Source: Bovifimicola sp964595785 (lineage in GTDB: Bacteria; Bacillota; Clostridia; Lachnospirales; Lachnospiraceae). Taken from it: DNA of 5,531 nucleotides. Both the position numbers and the translations under genes were made by a program. Below, in pieces: positions 1 through 5,230 of the stretch. The notes under the pieces were generated by a model that saw only the letters and a list, made by a program, of their open reading frames with translations, had not been told where the DNA came from and did not search any database. Numbering within the stretch: position 1 is the stretch's first letter; the number at the start of each line of letters is the position of its first letter. The stretch covers positions 1-5,531 of the forward strand of contig CAZQRO010000109.1 in NCBI GenBank assembly GCA_964595785.1, in the 5' to 3' direction.

Positions 1-279
1 TTGAAAATCAGTACGACAAGCGGTGACTGTACACTCTTCCGTGTGTGTCGCTCATCTTCGTTTAAAAAAGAGCTTCATCAGCACGTTGTTTCCACATATA
101 ATGGACAATTATTTTGTACAGTGACTTGCCGTCAGTTTCCTAACTTGACATTCGCTCCACGGAAAACTTGCAACAATGTGCAACAACCTCACGCTTCACA
201 GCTATCATGCCACAGCACGTGTAAGTATAAACTATTATTTTTTAAAAATCAAGTGTTTTTTTATTTTTTTTAAATTGTT
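1..279. other. Left-edge region without a supported gene
   Basis: This stretch is visibly richer in G and C up to about position 230 than the DNA that follows, so it may be the remains of a gene or mobile element cut by the window edge. The plus strand is open for 90 codons from the window edge, but the translation is rich in Cys, Ser, His and Phe, ends in a poly-T tract and looks like no protein, so it is not called. On the minus strand a 22-codon ATG frame (140-208) has no visible ribosome binding site. T-rich tracts fill about 236-271. The stretch 444-586, to the right of the neighbouring structured element, is also without any gene or clear terminator. Confidence 0.4.
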
Positions 280-443
280 GTAATAGTTCAGGCATGAAGT
301 AAATAAAATGAACATCATGCTTGCATGAATGGGCATTTTACTTGCTTCATGGTATGAGCGCAAGGTCATGAGCAAAAATAAGCTGCGAAGTAACGAAAAG
401 CATCGCAGATGCGGTTTTGCGAATTGTGCGGCTGAACTGTTAC
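280..443. repeat. 164-bp structured element with inverted ends (MITE-like or small RNA)
   Basis: The left end GTAATAGTTCAGGC (280-293) and the right end GGCTGAACTGTTAC (430-443) are inverted copies matching at 12 of 14 positions. Directly inside the left end, 293-310 pairs with 334-351: 16 Watson-Crick pairs, one G-T pair and one mismatch. That arm encloses a smaller TCATGC/GCATGA hairpin. In the right half, GCATC (400-404) pairs with GATGC (408-412) and CGCAA (359-363) pairs with TTGCG (417-421). A T-rich run, about 444-459, follows the right end. This layering of hairpins inside inverted ends suits a non-autonomous miniature transposable element or an intergenic structured RNA. No target-site duplication is obvious and no coding frame is convincing. 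Being a repeat is inferred from structure only, since one copy is in view. Confidence 0.5.
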
Positions 444-586
444 TATTGTTTTTATTTTTCTGATTATAGGTAATATTGCAAGAATCTAAGTTATGCAAAT
501 TGTGTTTCTTCTATATTATATACAATTTTCAAAATGAACTATATGCTCTGCGTTTATATTAATCTTATATGCTTCATCTTATAATC

Positions 587-865
587 TTATTTCATCAGCC
601 CCTGCATTTCCTTTAGCATCTCTATATCCGATTCTTTAAGTTTTATATTAGATGCCAGTCTCTGTCCATCGGGTCTTGTAACTGTTATCTCTATAACTGC
701 ATCCTCAACAAGTGCCTGATTATAGACTGCACTTAAGAACATTGGAAATTTGGGGTGATTGAGTACAAACTTGTCTTTTAAATTTTTTATTTTCATTATC
801 ATTGATGGATTAAACATATTTTTAATTTCTTCCTTTTCTAACTTAATTTTCACAACATATGACAA
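587..865 (-). CDS. Small conserved-looking cytosolic protein of unknown function
   Basis: A 92-residue protein that I cannot assign to a named family. It has no signal peptide or membrane segment, is rich in Lys and Glu, and alternates charged and hydrophobic residues like a compact alpha/beta domain. Distinct stretches are a Lys-rich N-terminus with FNPSMIMKIKNLK (residues 18-30), HPKFPMF (37-43) and a beta-like VIEITVTRPDG (57-67). A helical C-terminus follows (about 75-92). The start is uncertain. TTG at 865 gives the longest form. GTG at 853 gives 88 aa and overlaps the stop of a short upstream frame in a GTGA junction. ATG at 817 gives 76 aa and has an AAGGAAG-like site about 11 nt upstream. 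No ribosome binding site precedes the first two. It is transcribed away from the methyltransferase, possibly from the promoter at 1054-1082, which would leave a leader of about 180 nt. No terminator is evident downstream. Coding potential is supported by purine-first codon bias and a sensible residue mix. Confidence 0.72.
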   Translation of the reverse strand: MSYVVKIKLEKEEIKNMFNPSMIMKIKNLKDKFVLNHPKFPMFLSAVYNQALVEDAVIEITVTRPDGQRLASNIKLKESDIEMLKEMQGLMK

Positions 866-909
866 TTTGTCATACTATATATACTTTTCAATAAAATATA
901 TTTTTTCAT
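850..909 (-). CDS. Putative 19-codon leader ORF overlapping the start of the small gene
   Basis: An ATG at 909 opens a 19-residue frame (begins MKKYILLK, ends CHML) whose TGA stop overlaps the candidate GTG start at 853 as GTGA. Such an overlap permits translational coupling and could explain why that GTG lacks a ribosome binding site. The frame is open further upstream to 975, through an ITLTGSRVGSDD stretch, but no usable start codon lies there. It could therefore equally be the 3' end of a decayed gene. No Shine-Dalgarno sequence precedes the ATG. Weakly supported. Confidence 0.25.
   Translation of the reverse strand: MKKYILLKSIYSMTNCHML
858..874. promoter_or_regulatory. 17-nt dyad over the start of the small gene (operator candidate)
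   Basis: Positions 858-865 and 867-874 are a perfect 8-bp inverted repeat (TATGACAA / TTGTCATA) around one central T. It sits across the TTG start and just upstream of the GTG start of the small minus-strand gene, in otherwise irregular AT-rich DNA. The size and place fit an operator bound by a dimeric repressor, perhaps autoregulatory, but a small mRNA hairpin masking the start would look the same. Confidence 0.4.
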
Positions 910-1053
910 TGCATATATATCATCAGAACCAACTCTCGAACCTGTTAAAGTAATAAATCTTCGCTTTAGAACTTCTTATAGAAAAAATCAAATATTCGCT
1001 TCGCTCATGCTTAATTTTCTTCCGTTGTAGCTTTTCTTCTTCCGATAAGTTAT

Positions 1054-1082
1054 ATTATATCATACTTTCTTTCGCTTGCCAC
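1054..1082 (-). promoter_or_regulatory. Extended -10 promoter facing the small gene
   Basis: On the minus strand a perfect extended -10, TGATATAAT (1062-1054), lies 17 nt after a -35-like GTGGCA (1082-1077; 4 of 6 matches to TTGACA). Transcription would begin near 1047 and run leftwards towards 865. The -35 overlaps the -35 of the divergent promoter on the opposite strand. Confidence 0.5.
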
Positions 1083-1104
1083 ATTTTTGATGATATAGTA
1101 TACT
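1076..1104 (+). promoter_or_regulatory. Sigma-A type promoter for the methyltransferase gene
   Basis: TTGCCA (1076-1081; 5 of 6 to consensus), a 17-bp spacer and TATACT (1099-1104; 5 of 6) make a strong vegetative promoter. The start of transcription would be near 1111, giving a leader of about 140 nt if translation begins at 1250. A second, weaker pair in the same area is TTGATG (1087-1092) with AATAAT (1110-1115). Confidence 0.62.
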
Positions 1105-1110
1105 TATTCA

Positions 1111-1249
1111 ATAATAATTTTATTGTATTTTATCTGATGCGATGATTTTTCACACGGCTATTTGGCTCAGAGCAAAAGCAAATAGTTTTTATGGCAGAAT
1201 AGAAATCACATATGTGGTTTTCTATTCACCTCTTCGCAACAAGTTGCTC
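1111..1249 (+). promoter_or_regulatory. Structured 5' leader of the methyltransferase mRNA
   Basis: Three stem-loops are packed between the promoter and the preferred start. First, CTATTTG (1158-1164) pairs with CAAATAG (1179-1185), and the stem gains two more pairs past a bulge. Second, GAATAGAAA (1197-1205) pairs perfectly with TTTCTATTC (1219-1227) and encloses the palindrome CACATATGTG (1207-1216). Third, GCAAC/GTTGC (1236-1247) ends 2 nt before the ATG. The reading frame is open from an ATG at 1142, so this stretch could instead encode a 36-residue N-terminal extension. The pairing and the lack of family-like sequence make an untranslated, possibly regulatory leader more likely. It does not match a riboswitch class I know. 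Confidence 0.4.
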
Positions 1250-2143
1250 ATGTGGATTGCAGATAATTGGAAAGATTATGAAGTTATAGATTGTTCCTGC
1301 GGAGAGAAATTAGAAAGATGGGGAGAATATATTCTTGTCCGCCCAGACCCACAGGTTATATGGGATACACCTAAATCAATCAAGGGCTGGACTAAGATGA
1401 ATGGTCATTATCACAGAAGTTCCAAAGGCGGCGGTGAATGGGAGTTTTTGAATCTTCCTGAACAATGGACTATTAACTATAAAACCCTAACTTTTAATTT
1501 GAAGCCTTTTAGTTTTAAGCATACTGGGTTATTTCCAGAGCAGGCAACTAACTGGGATTGGTTTTCAGGACTAATCAAATCAGAATTGCCTAACCGTACT
1601 TCTGATAATCCTGTCAAGGTTCTTAATCTGTTTGCTTATACAGGTGGTGCTACGCTTGCCGCCGCAGCTGCCGGAGCTAATGTCACTCATGTCGACGCTT
1701 CAAAGGGTATGGTAAATTGGGCTAAAGAAAATGCTCACTCATCAGGTCTTTCAGAAGCACCGATTCGATGGCTGGTAGATGACTGTGTGAAATTTGTAGA
1801 GCGCGAAATACGACGTGGTAATAAATATGATGCAATAATAATGGACCCTCCTTCATATGGAAGAGGGCCAAAAGGTGAAATATGGAAAATTGAGGATTCA
1901 ATTCATTCATTTGTAAAGTTATGCGTACAGATTCTTTCTGATAAACCTCTTTTCTTCCTTATTAATTCATATACAACAGGACTTGCACCTTCAGTTCTTA
2001 CCTATATGATAGAGATTGAGGTAGCAAAAAAATATGGTGGTCATGTAGAAGCACAGGAAATAGGATTACCCATTACTTCTAACGGTCTTGTTCTTCCATG
2101 CGGTGCAAGCGGACGCTGGTCTGGTCAGTCACCAGTCCAATAA
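1250..2143 (+). CDS. Class I SAM-dependent methyltransferase, RlmI/RlmK-like rRNA methyltransferase family
   Basis: The 297-residue protein has a Rossmann-fold methyltransferase domain of the kind seen in the COG1092 / Methyltrans_SAM group, whose characterised members methylate 23S rRNA. Numbering from 1250, the N-terminal part (1-90) holds GEKLERWGEYILVRPDPQ (18-35) and precedes GLFPEQATNWDW (93-104). SAM-binding motif I is LNLFAYTGGATL (125-136). The acidic residue ending strand 2 is in HVDASKG (147-153). The adenine-side acidic pair is VDD (176-178). The catalytic-type motif is DPPSYG (199-204), followed by RGPKGEIWK. The true substrate cannot be read from sequence. The in-frame ATG at 1142 would add 36 residues that do not look like this family and have no ribosome binding site. 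Residue 37 of that longer form, MWIADNWKDYEVID, looks like the natural beginning, though no clear Shine-Dalgarno site precedes it either. The gene is richer in GC than its surroundings and is monocistronic, with its own promoter and terminator. Family call is firm; start is moderate. Confidence 0.92.
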   Translation: MWIADNWKDYEVIDCSCGEKLERWGEYILVRPDPQVIWDTPKSIKGWTKMNGHYHRSSKGGGEWEFLNLPEQWTINYKTLTFNLKPFSFKHTGLFPEQATNWDWFSGLIKSELPNRTSDNPVKVLNLFAYTGGATLAAAAAGANVTHVDASKGMVNWAKENAHSSGLSEAPIRWLVDDCVKFVEREIRRGNKYDAIIMDPPSYGRGPKGEIWKIEDSIHSFVKLCVQILSDKPLFFLINSYTTGLAPSVLTYMIEIEVAKKYGGHVEAQEIGLPITSNGLVLPCGASGRWSGQSPVQ

Positions 2144-2191
2144 AAACTATACTCACTAACTGCCAATGACAATTAAAGAGATTTACCCACT

Positions 2192-2258
2192 AACAACAAA
2201 GTCCCACGAAAGAATATTCATAAACATATTCTTTCGTGGGACTTTGTTGTTTTATCAT
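2192..2258 (+). terminator. Very long perfect-stem intrinsic terminator
   Basis: Positions 2192-2217 and 2226-2251 form a perfect 26-bp stem with an 8-nt loop (TCATAAAC), beginning 49 nt after the methyltransferase stop. The plus-strand side ends in TTTGTTGTTTTATC, giving a U-rich tail. The outer stem is A-rich on one arm and T-rich on the other, so termination of leftward transcripts is also possible, which suits the opposite-facing genes to the right. Confidence 0.8.
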
Positions 2259-2299
2259 TAAACTATCAAAAGATATCTCTTAATTCTTTACGGCAGTAA

Positions 2300-2398
2300 T
2301 TAAGTACTGTCTGATGTGTACTCATCCCACTTAATATTGTCTTCTAATTTAAAAGTTCCAACAACGCCCTCATCATATGTAGTATCTCTTGTATATTC
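2300..2398 (-). pseudogene. Possible decayed 3' end of a minus-strand gene
   Basis: On the minus strand a 32-codon frame ends at the TAA at 2302-2300. It has strong purine-first codon bias and protein-like content (for example GTFKLEDNIKWDEY) but no start codon. A TAG (2401-2399) directly precedes it, and upstream in the same frame there is another TAA (2422-2420) after a short Lys/Tyr-rich stretch. This suggests the tail of a former gene that gained nonsense mutations. I cannot name the family. The fragment is short, so chance openness is a real alternative. It lies between two hairpins (2192-2251 and 2468-2502). Confidence 0.3.
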
Positions 2399-2467
2399 CT
2401 ATAAATGATCTATACAACATTACTTCTTGAAATTCTTCAAATATTTGTAAAGTTCAATGTACAGTTA

Positions 2468-2502
2468 TGCCCAACTAGTACTTATTGAGTACTAGTTGGG
2501 CA
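2468..2502. terminator. 15-bp perfect hairpin, terminator-like
   Basis: TGCCCAACTAGTACT (2468-2482) pairs perfectly with 2488-2502 around a 5-nt loop, TATTG. Rightwards it is followed by CTTTTAAA, a short U-tract. Leftwards there is no T-run. It lies 70 nt beyond the stop of the minus-strand membrane-protein gene, where a terminator is expected, yet its tail suits the plus strand better. Termination or 3'-end protection of the membrane-protein mRNA is the likely role. Confidence 0.55.
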
Positions 2503-2572
2503 CTTTTAAACATAATACATTTTGTATTTTGTATACGCATAGCAGACCATATATCATATCTTTATTATTTAT

Positions 2573-3406
2573 CTATTTTTCAATCACAAGTTTTTCACCA
2601 TTAACTGATACATAATCAATTTTTTCTATATCGTACCATTTATTAAAAAAGAAAGTAAATCTATTCATTCCATCTGGTGTATCCCAACTTGTATCATTAA
2701 AATAATTCCACCCACTACTAGTATCACAAATTACTACATTATCAAACGTCTCTTTGCCATCTCTAATATCCTGAAGAGGATAATAAAATAAAGTTTTTTT
2801 GCTTCCGTCATTATACGTAATCTCCATCTCTATTATTTCTTCACTATCCTCATGCAATACACTATAACCTATAGGTGAAAAATCGCACTTGTACTTATCA
2901 TTTGAAAATGTCTTCACATCGACACTTTCATTCTGAATCAAGTTAAAACAAATAATTCCACTTTCTTTAGGATTAGCAACATAACTAGTTACTATTTCTA
3001 ATACATCTTCATTATCCATTGCACTTTTACTGAAATAGTAATACATAACATTTCCCTGCATTTCAGCTTCATCACAAGTTCCACCCATCGAATTTAATTG
3101 AATCCCTTTACTAATAATATCTGATTTACCATTTTCCTGTTTTACACTTATGACATAATATCCAATGTTACATTTTTTTACATATACACTACTTTCTAAA
3201 GTATATATTAATCCATTATTAGTAACAGATTCATCATTATATATTGTCATATTTTTTATATAATCCCTACTATCCTGAATAAAAAATTTTTCTGAAATAT
3301 CTATACCTACATTTTTTGCTTCTGACCTAATTCTTCCAATGCAAATACCTAGAATTAATGCAATTACAATAACACCACTATATAAAATTTTCGTTCTTTT
3401 TTTCAT
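2573..3406 (-). CDS. Membrane-anchored protein with extracytoplasmic beta-rich domain, unknown function
   Basis: The preferred product is 277 residues. It starts MKKRTK and continues with one hydrophobic segment (about residues 7-25, ILYSGVIVIALILGICIG) followed by Arg, which suits an uncleaved signal anchor with the bulk outside the cell. The outer part is rich in short beta-strand-like stretches, Tyr and Asn, with Cys at 79, 111, 153, 174 and 227. It ends WYDIEKIDYVSVNGEKLVIE. This ending and the NGLIYTLESS stretch (64-73) recall the extracellular portions of DUF4179/DUF5643-type anti-sigma factors, but no cytoplasmic anti-sigma part is present. That likeness is from memory and tentative. 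Start choice: an ATG four codons upstream (3418) has no ribosome binding site of its own. Its ATGGAG supplies GGAG exactly 6 nt before the ATG at 3406, so 3406 is the better start. It lies 124 bp downstream of the secreted-protein gene on the same strand with its own promoter candidate, so co-transcription is possible but not required. Confidence 0.83.
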   Translation of the reverse strand: MKKRTKILYSGVIVIALILGICIGRIRSEAKNVGIDISEKFFIQDSRDYIKNMTIYNDESVTNNGLIYTLESSVYVKKCNIGYYVISVKQENGKSDIISKGIQLNSMGGTCDEAEMQGNVMYYYFSKSAMDNEDVLEIVTSYVANPKESGIICFNLIQNESVDVKTFSNDKYKCDFSPIGYSVLHEDSEEIIEMEITYNDGSKKTLFYYPLQDIRDGKETFDNVVICDTSSGWNYFNDTSWDTPDGMNRFTFFFNKWYDIEKIDYVSVNGEKLVIEK

Positions 3407-3450
3407 TTTTTTCTCCATTTCATAATCTTTATTTTTATTTACTTTATTTA

Positions 3451-3478
3451 ATTATACTTATAAGCAAATACTATACAA
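3451..3478 (-). promoter_or_regulatory. Candidate promoter for the membrane-protein gene
   Basis: On the minus strand a perfect -10 TATAAT (3456-3451) lies 16 nt after a poor -35, TTGTAT (3478-3473; 3 of 6). It is 45 nt upstream of the start at 3406, in the gap between the two exported-protein genes. The -10 is convincing; the -35 suggests a weak or activated promoter. Confidence 0.4.
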
Positions 3479-3530
3479 AACTTCACTCCACCTATTGACT
3501 TATTTCAATCACAGATGAAATTTTATATTC

Positions 3531-4592
3531 TTATTTGAACACAAGACAAACATAAGGCGATGCTGAACATTTACTTACTACACTAGTTTTTGATATTGTT
3601 TCATATACATTAATACCCATTCCACTAGTTCCTGCTTGAAATTCTACTGTAGTTGAGTTTGATATCTTATTAGTCTTGTGCCAATAATATGTATTTGCCC
3701 ATGTCGAATATACATCTCTATAAGTTACTGTTCCTTGTGCTCGTACTGAAATTATATTATCCGTAACATAATAATAATTCTTATCATCTACAAGATTAAA
3801 TTTTACATAAAACGCGCTTCCCTTACAAGCCACTGGAAGTAACGATGTCGGTACTGTTCTTTTTTCTTTATTAATTATTCCTGGGTTAGAATGATCATTC
3901 ATTACATAAGAATATGTCCTTTCAATTGTATTTGCATCTACCATTGTATCACTCTTAAATACAATTCCCAATATATCCTCGCCCCTATTTTTAGGACTCA
4001 CAAGCCACTCGGCTTCTGAATAAATATCAACTCCCCTATGTCCATTATCCTCAACTCCATATGTCATTAGTGAATATAAAGCTAACATTCCTGTTGGGCT
4101 GTTTTGAGTATCTTCATATATGGATAATGCAGCATATGTCGTCTTTTGAAACATACTACTTTTACTTTCATCATTTTCATGATATACATAATTAACCAGT
4201 TTATCCAATTCATCTTCTGATAACTCTACTAACTCCATTTCTTCAAACCCTTCATTAGTTAATGATTCTTCGATATCTTCATTCATATAACTTTCATTTG
4301 TATCATTATTATCAGATAACTTATAGTATGTAACATTCACATCTACATCCCCATTATTTACAAGTATTTTTTCAATATAATCAGTTGGTATTTTTTCAAT
4401 CATTTCGTCTGTAATACCATTTGCATTTAGTTTTTTTTCCAGATTTTCATTATAATCAGTAGTATAATCTTTAATATTCATATCAACATACTCTTTATAT
4501 GTAATATCTTCAACTTCACTTTCACCATACGATATTAAATCAACCGATACAAAAGGTATTATTGTTGCCAATACAAATGCAATCAATTTCAT
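3531..4592 (-). CDS. Secreted protein of unknown function with acidic N-terminal half
   Basis: A 353-residue protein beginning MKLIAFVLATIIPFVSV, a hydrophobic core (3-17) typical of a Sec signal peptide but with an unusually short, single-Lys n-region. The mature N-terminal half is strongly acidic, with two helix-like stretches (about 47-80 and 105-140; LSEDELDKLVNYVYHEND at 124-141). The C-terminal half (about 150-353) is beta-rich and aromatic. It contains YSEAEWLVSPKNRGEDILGIVF (191-212), a stretch that looks like a conserved core, then TYSYV, RAQGTVTYRD and TYYWHK. Cys occur at 256, 342 and 349. No cell-wall sorting motif, lipobox or catalytic motif is seen. Export is well supported; function is unknown. 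The ATG at 4592 has no Shine-Dalgarno site and overlaps the stop of a 19-codon leader ORF as ATGA. A -1 shift at the adjacent A7 run would add a basic n-region ending RKKT. The neighbouring membrane protein downstream may be a functional partner. Confidence 0.85.
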   Translation of the reverse strand: MKLIAFVLATIIPFVSVDLISYGESEVEDITYKEYVDMNIKDYTTDYNENLEKKLNANGITDEMIEKIPTDYIEKILVNNGDVDVNVTYYKLSDNNDTNESYMNEDIEESLTNEGFEEMELVELSEDELDKLVNYVYHENDESKSSMFQKTTYAALSIYEDTQNSPTGMLALYSLMTYGVEDNGHRGVDIYSEAEWLVSPKNRGEDILGIVFKSDTMVDANTIERTYSYVMNDHSNPGIINKEKRTVPTSLLPVACKGSAFYVKFNLVDDKNYYYVTDNIISVRAQGTVTYRDVYSTWANTYYWHKTNKISNSTTVEFQAGTSGMGINVYETISKTSVVSKCSASPYVCLVFK

Positions 4593-4648
4593 TGTTTTTT
4601 TCTAAATTCAAATATCATTTTACTCTTTCCATTCCTACTTATTTTCAT
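4589..4648 (-). CDS. 19-codon leader ORF coupled to the secreted-protein gene
   Basis: The ATG at 4648 opens MKISRNGKSKMIFEFRKKQ, whose TGA (4591-4589) overlaps the next ATG (4592) as ATGA. A purine-rich AGAGAGG (4667-4661) lies 12 nt upstream, long but usable spacing and the only good ribosome site in front of the secreted-protein gene. The frame ends across an A7 run (4601-4595) read as AGA AAA AAA CAA. Its Lys/Arg-rich content is just what the short signal peptide downstream lacks. It may therefore be (a) a leader that couples translation, (b) the true 5' end joined by -1 frameshifting or slippage, or (c) the true 5' end broken by loss of one A. An in-frame TAG closes this frame upstream (4660-4658). 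Confidence 0.45.
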   Translation of the reverse strand: MKISRNGKSKMIFEFRKKQ

Positions 4649-4753
4649 CTTTGTATTCTACCTCTCTTTTAGTATATTTATTTTTTGTAATATTTTCCTT
4701 AATAAACTGATATACTGACCAATATATAGTATAAATGATATGATGATATATGA

Positions 4754-5160
4754 TTAATCTTGAATTTTTAAATATTCTTGTTTATCTGCTAGAACATCAA
4801 GCACTAGAAAATTTTAGTATTTTAAAATCTTATCTCTTGATAAAACGATTCACTTTTGTCATCTATCTCATCATCAATATTATATTTTGAATTTTCCGTT
4901 AGTCACATCTTCTTTTAATAAGTTGTTTATTATTTATAGGTTAATATTATATATAACTAATTTCCCTACCCTCCTCTTAAAATACATTAATTTATCTCCA
5001 AACTCCTCCACTAAATACTCCTTTTCAAAAGAATATTCAAAGAAAGCGTTTTTCAATCTTTCTTCAAAAATCTGTTTTCTTTTTTTCCTGTTTTTTCTTC
5101 CATCTTTTTTGTAATATTTTTATCTGACACCCACAAGTAATTAAAGTAGTATTTTCGCAT
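4754..5160 (-). pseudogene. Broken small gene, possibly a sigma-factor-like regulator
   Basis: On the minus strand coding-like segments alternate between two frames. First, ATG at 5160 gives 35 codons (MRKYYFNYLWVSDKNITK...) to a TGA at 5053. Second, 5065-4934 gives 43 codons with FEERLKNAFFEYSFEKEYLV and FGDKLMYFKRRVGK, ending in TAA, with the same frame continuing as IINNLLKEDVTNG. Third, 4899-4822 returns to the first frame (NIDDEIDDKSESFYQEIRF). Fourth, 4807-4754 is in the second frame and ends LDVLADKQEYLKIQD. All have purine-first codon bias. The joined product would be about 130 residues, charged and helical. The final LADKQEYL recalls the start of sigma region 4 (as in LPEKQREVL), so a truncated sigma-like or helix-turn-helix regulator is a guess. 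At least one indel lies around the A7 run (5086-5080) or T5 run, and one internal stop is present. No ribosome binding site precedes 5160, which lies just after a terminator-like hairpin. I am fairly sure it is coding-derived, unsure of family. Confidence 0.45.
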
Positions 5161-5162
5161 AC

Positions 5163-5230
5163 AAAAAGAAGCATACTATAACTTATTTCATCATTTAACA
5201 TCAGCGAAATACTTTTATTGTGTATGCTTC
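5163..5230 (-). terminator. Hairpin with U-run after the small GTG-started ORF
   Basis: Beginning directly after the TAG of the small ORF, GAAGCATAC (5230-5222) pairs with GTATGCTTC (5176-5168) and is followed by TTTTT (5167-5163), all on the minus strand. The 45-nt interior contains a second stem, TATTTC/GAAATA. The outer 9-bp stem plus U-run is terminator-like. The large interior loop is unusual and could mean an attenuator, or a small inserted element with inverted ends. Confidence 0.5.

Noticed and set aside
74..102. Plus-strand TATAAT with a TTCATC 17 bp upstream
   Set aside because: The -35 is poor (3 of 6) and no plus-strand gene follows, so the match is likely chance.
1..273. 90-codon plus-strand open frame at the left edge
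   Set aside because: No ribosome site, odd Cys/Ser/His-rich composition and a Phe-rich end made by a poly-T tract. It looks like a chance open frame.
235..498. 87-codon minus-strand open frame
   Set aside because: It reads through the inverted-repeat element at 280-443 and a poly-T/A tract, so its openness is explained by the structured repeat rather than by coding.
923..950. tRNA T-arm-like GGTTCGA on the minus strand
   Set aside because: Flanking bases do not form a T stem, and no acceptor, anticodon or D arm can be drawn.
759..953. 64-codon plus-strand open frame
   Set aside because: Antisense to the better-supported small minus-strand gene, with Ile/Phe/Tyr-rich AT-driven composition.
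1722..1910. 62-codon minus-strand open frame
   Set aside because: Antisense within the methyltransferase gene, covering its conserved VDD and DPPSYG region.
4711..4733. TATACT/AGTATA dyad upstream of the secreted-protein gene
   Set aside because: Only 6 bp of low-complexity AT sequence with an 11-nt gap; not distinguishable from background here.
4887..5114. 75-codon plus-strand open frame
   Set aside because: Antisense to the broken minus-strand gene; Leu/Phe/Ser-rich, as expected from the complement of Lys/Glu-rich coding sequence.
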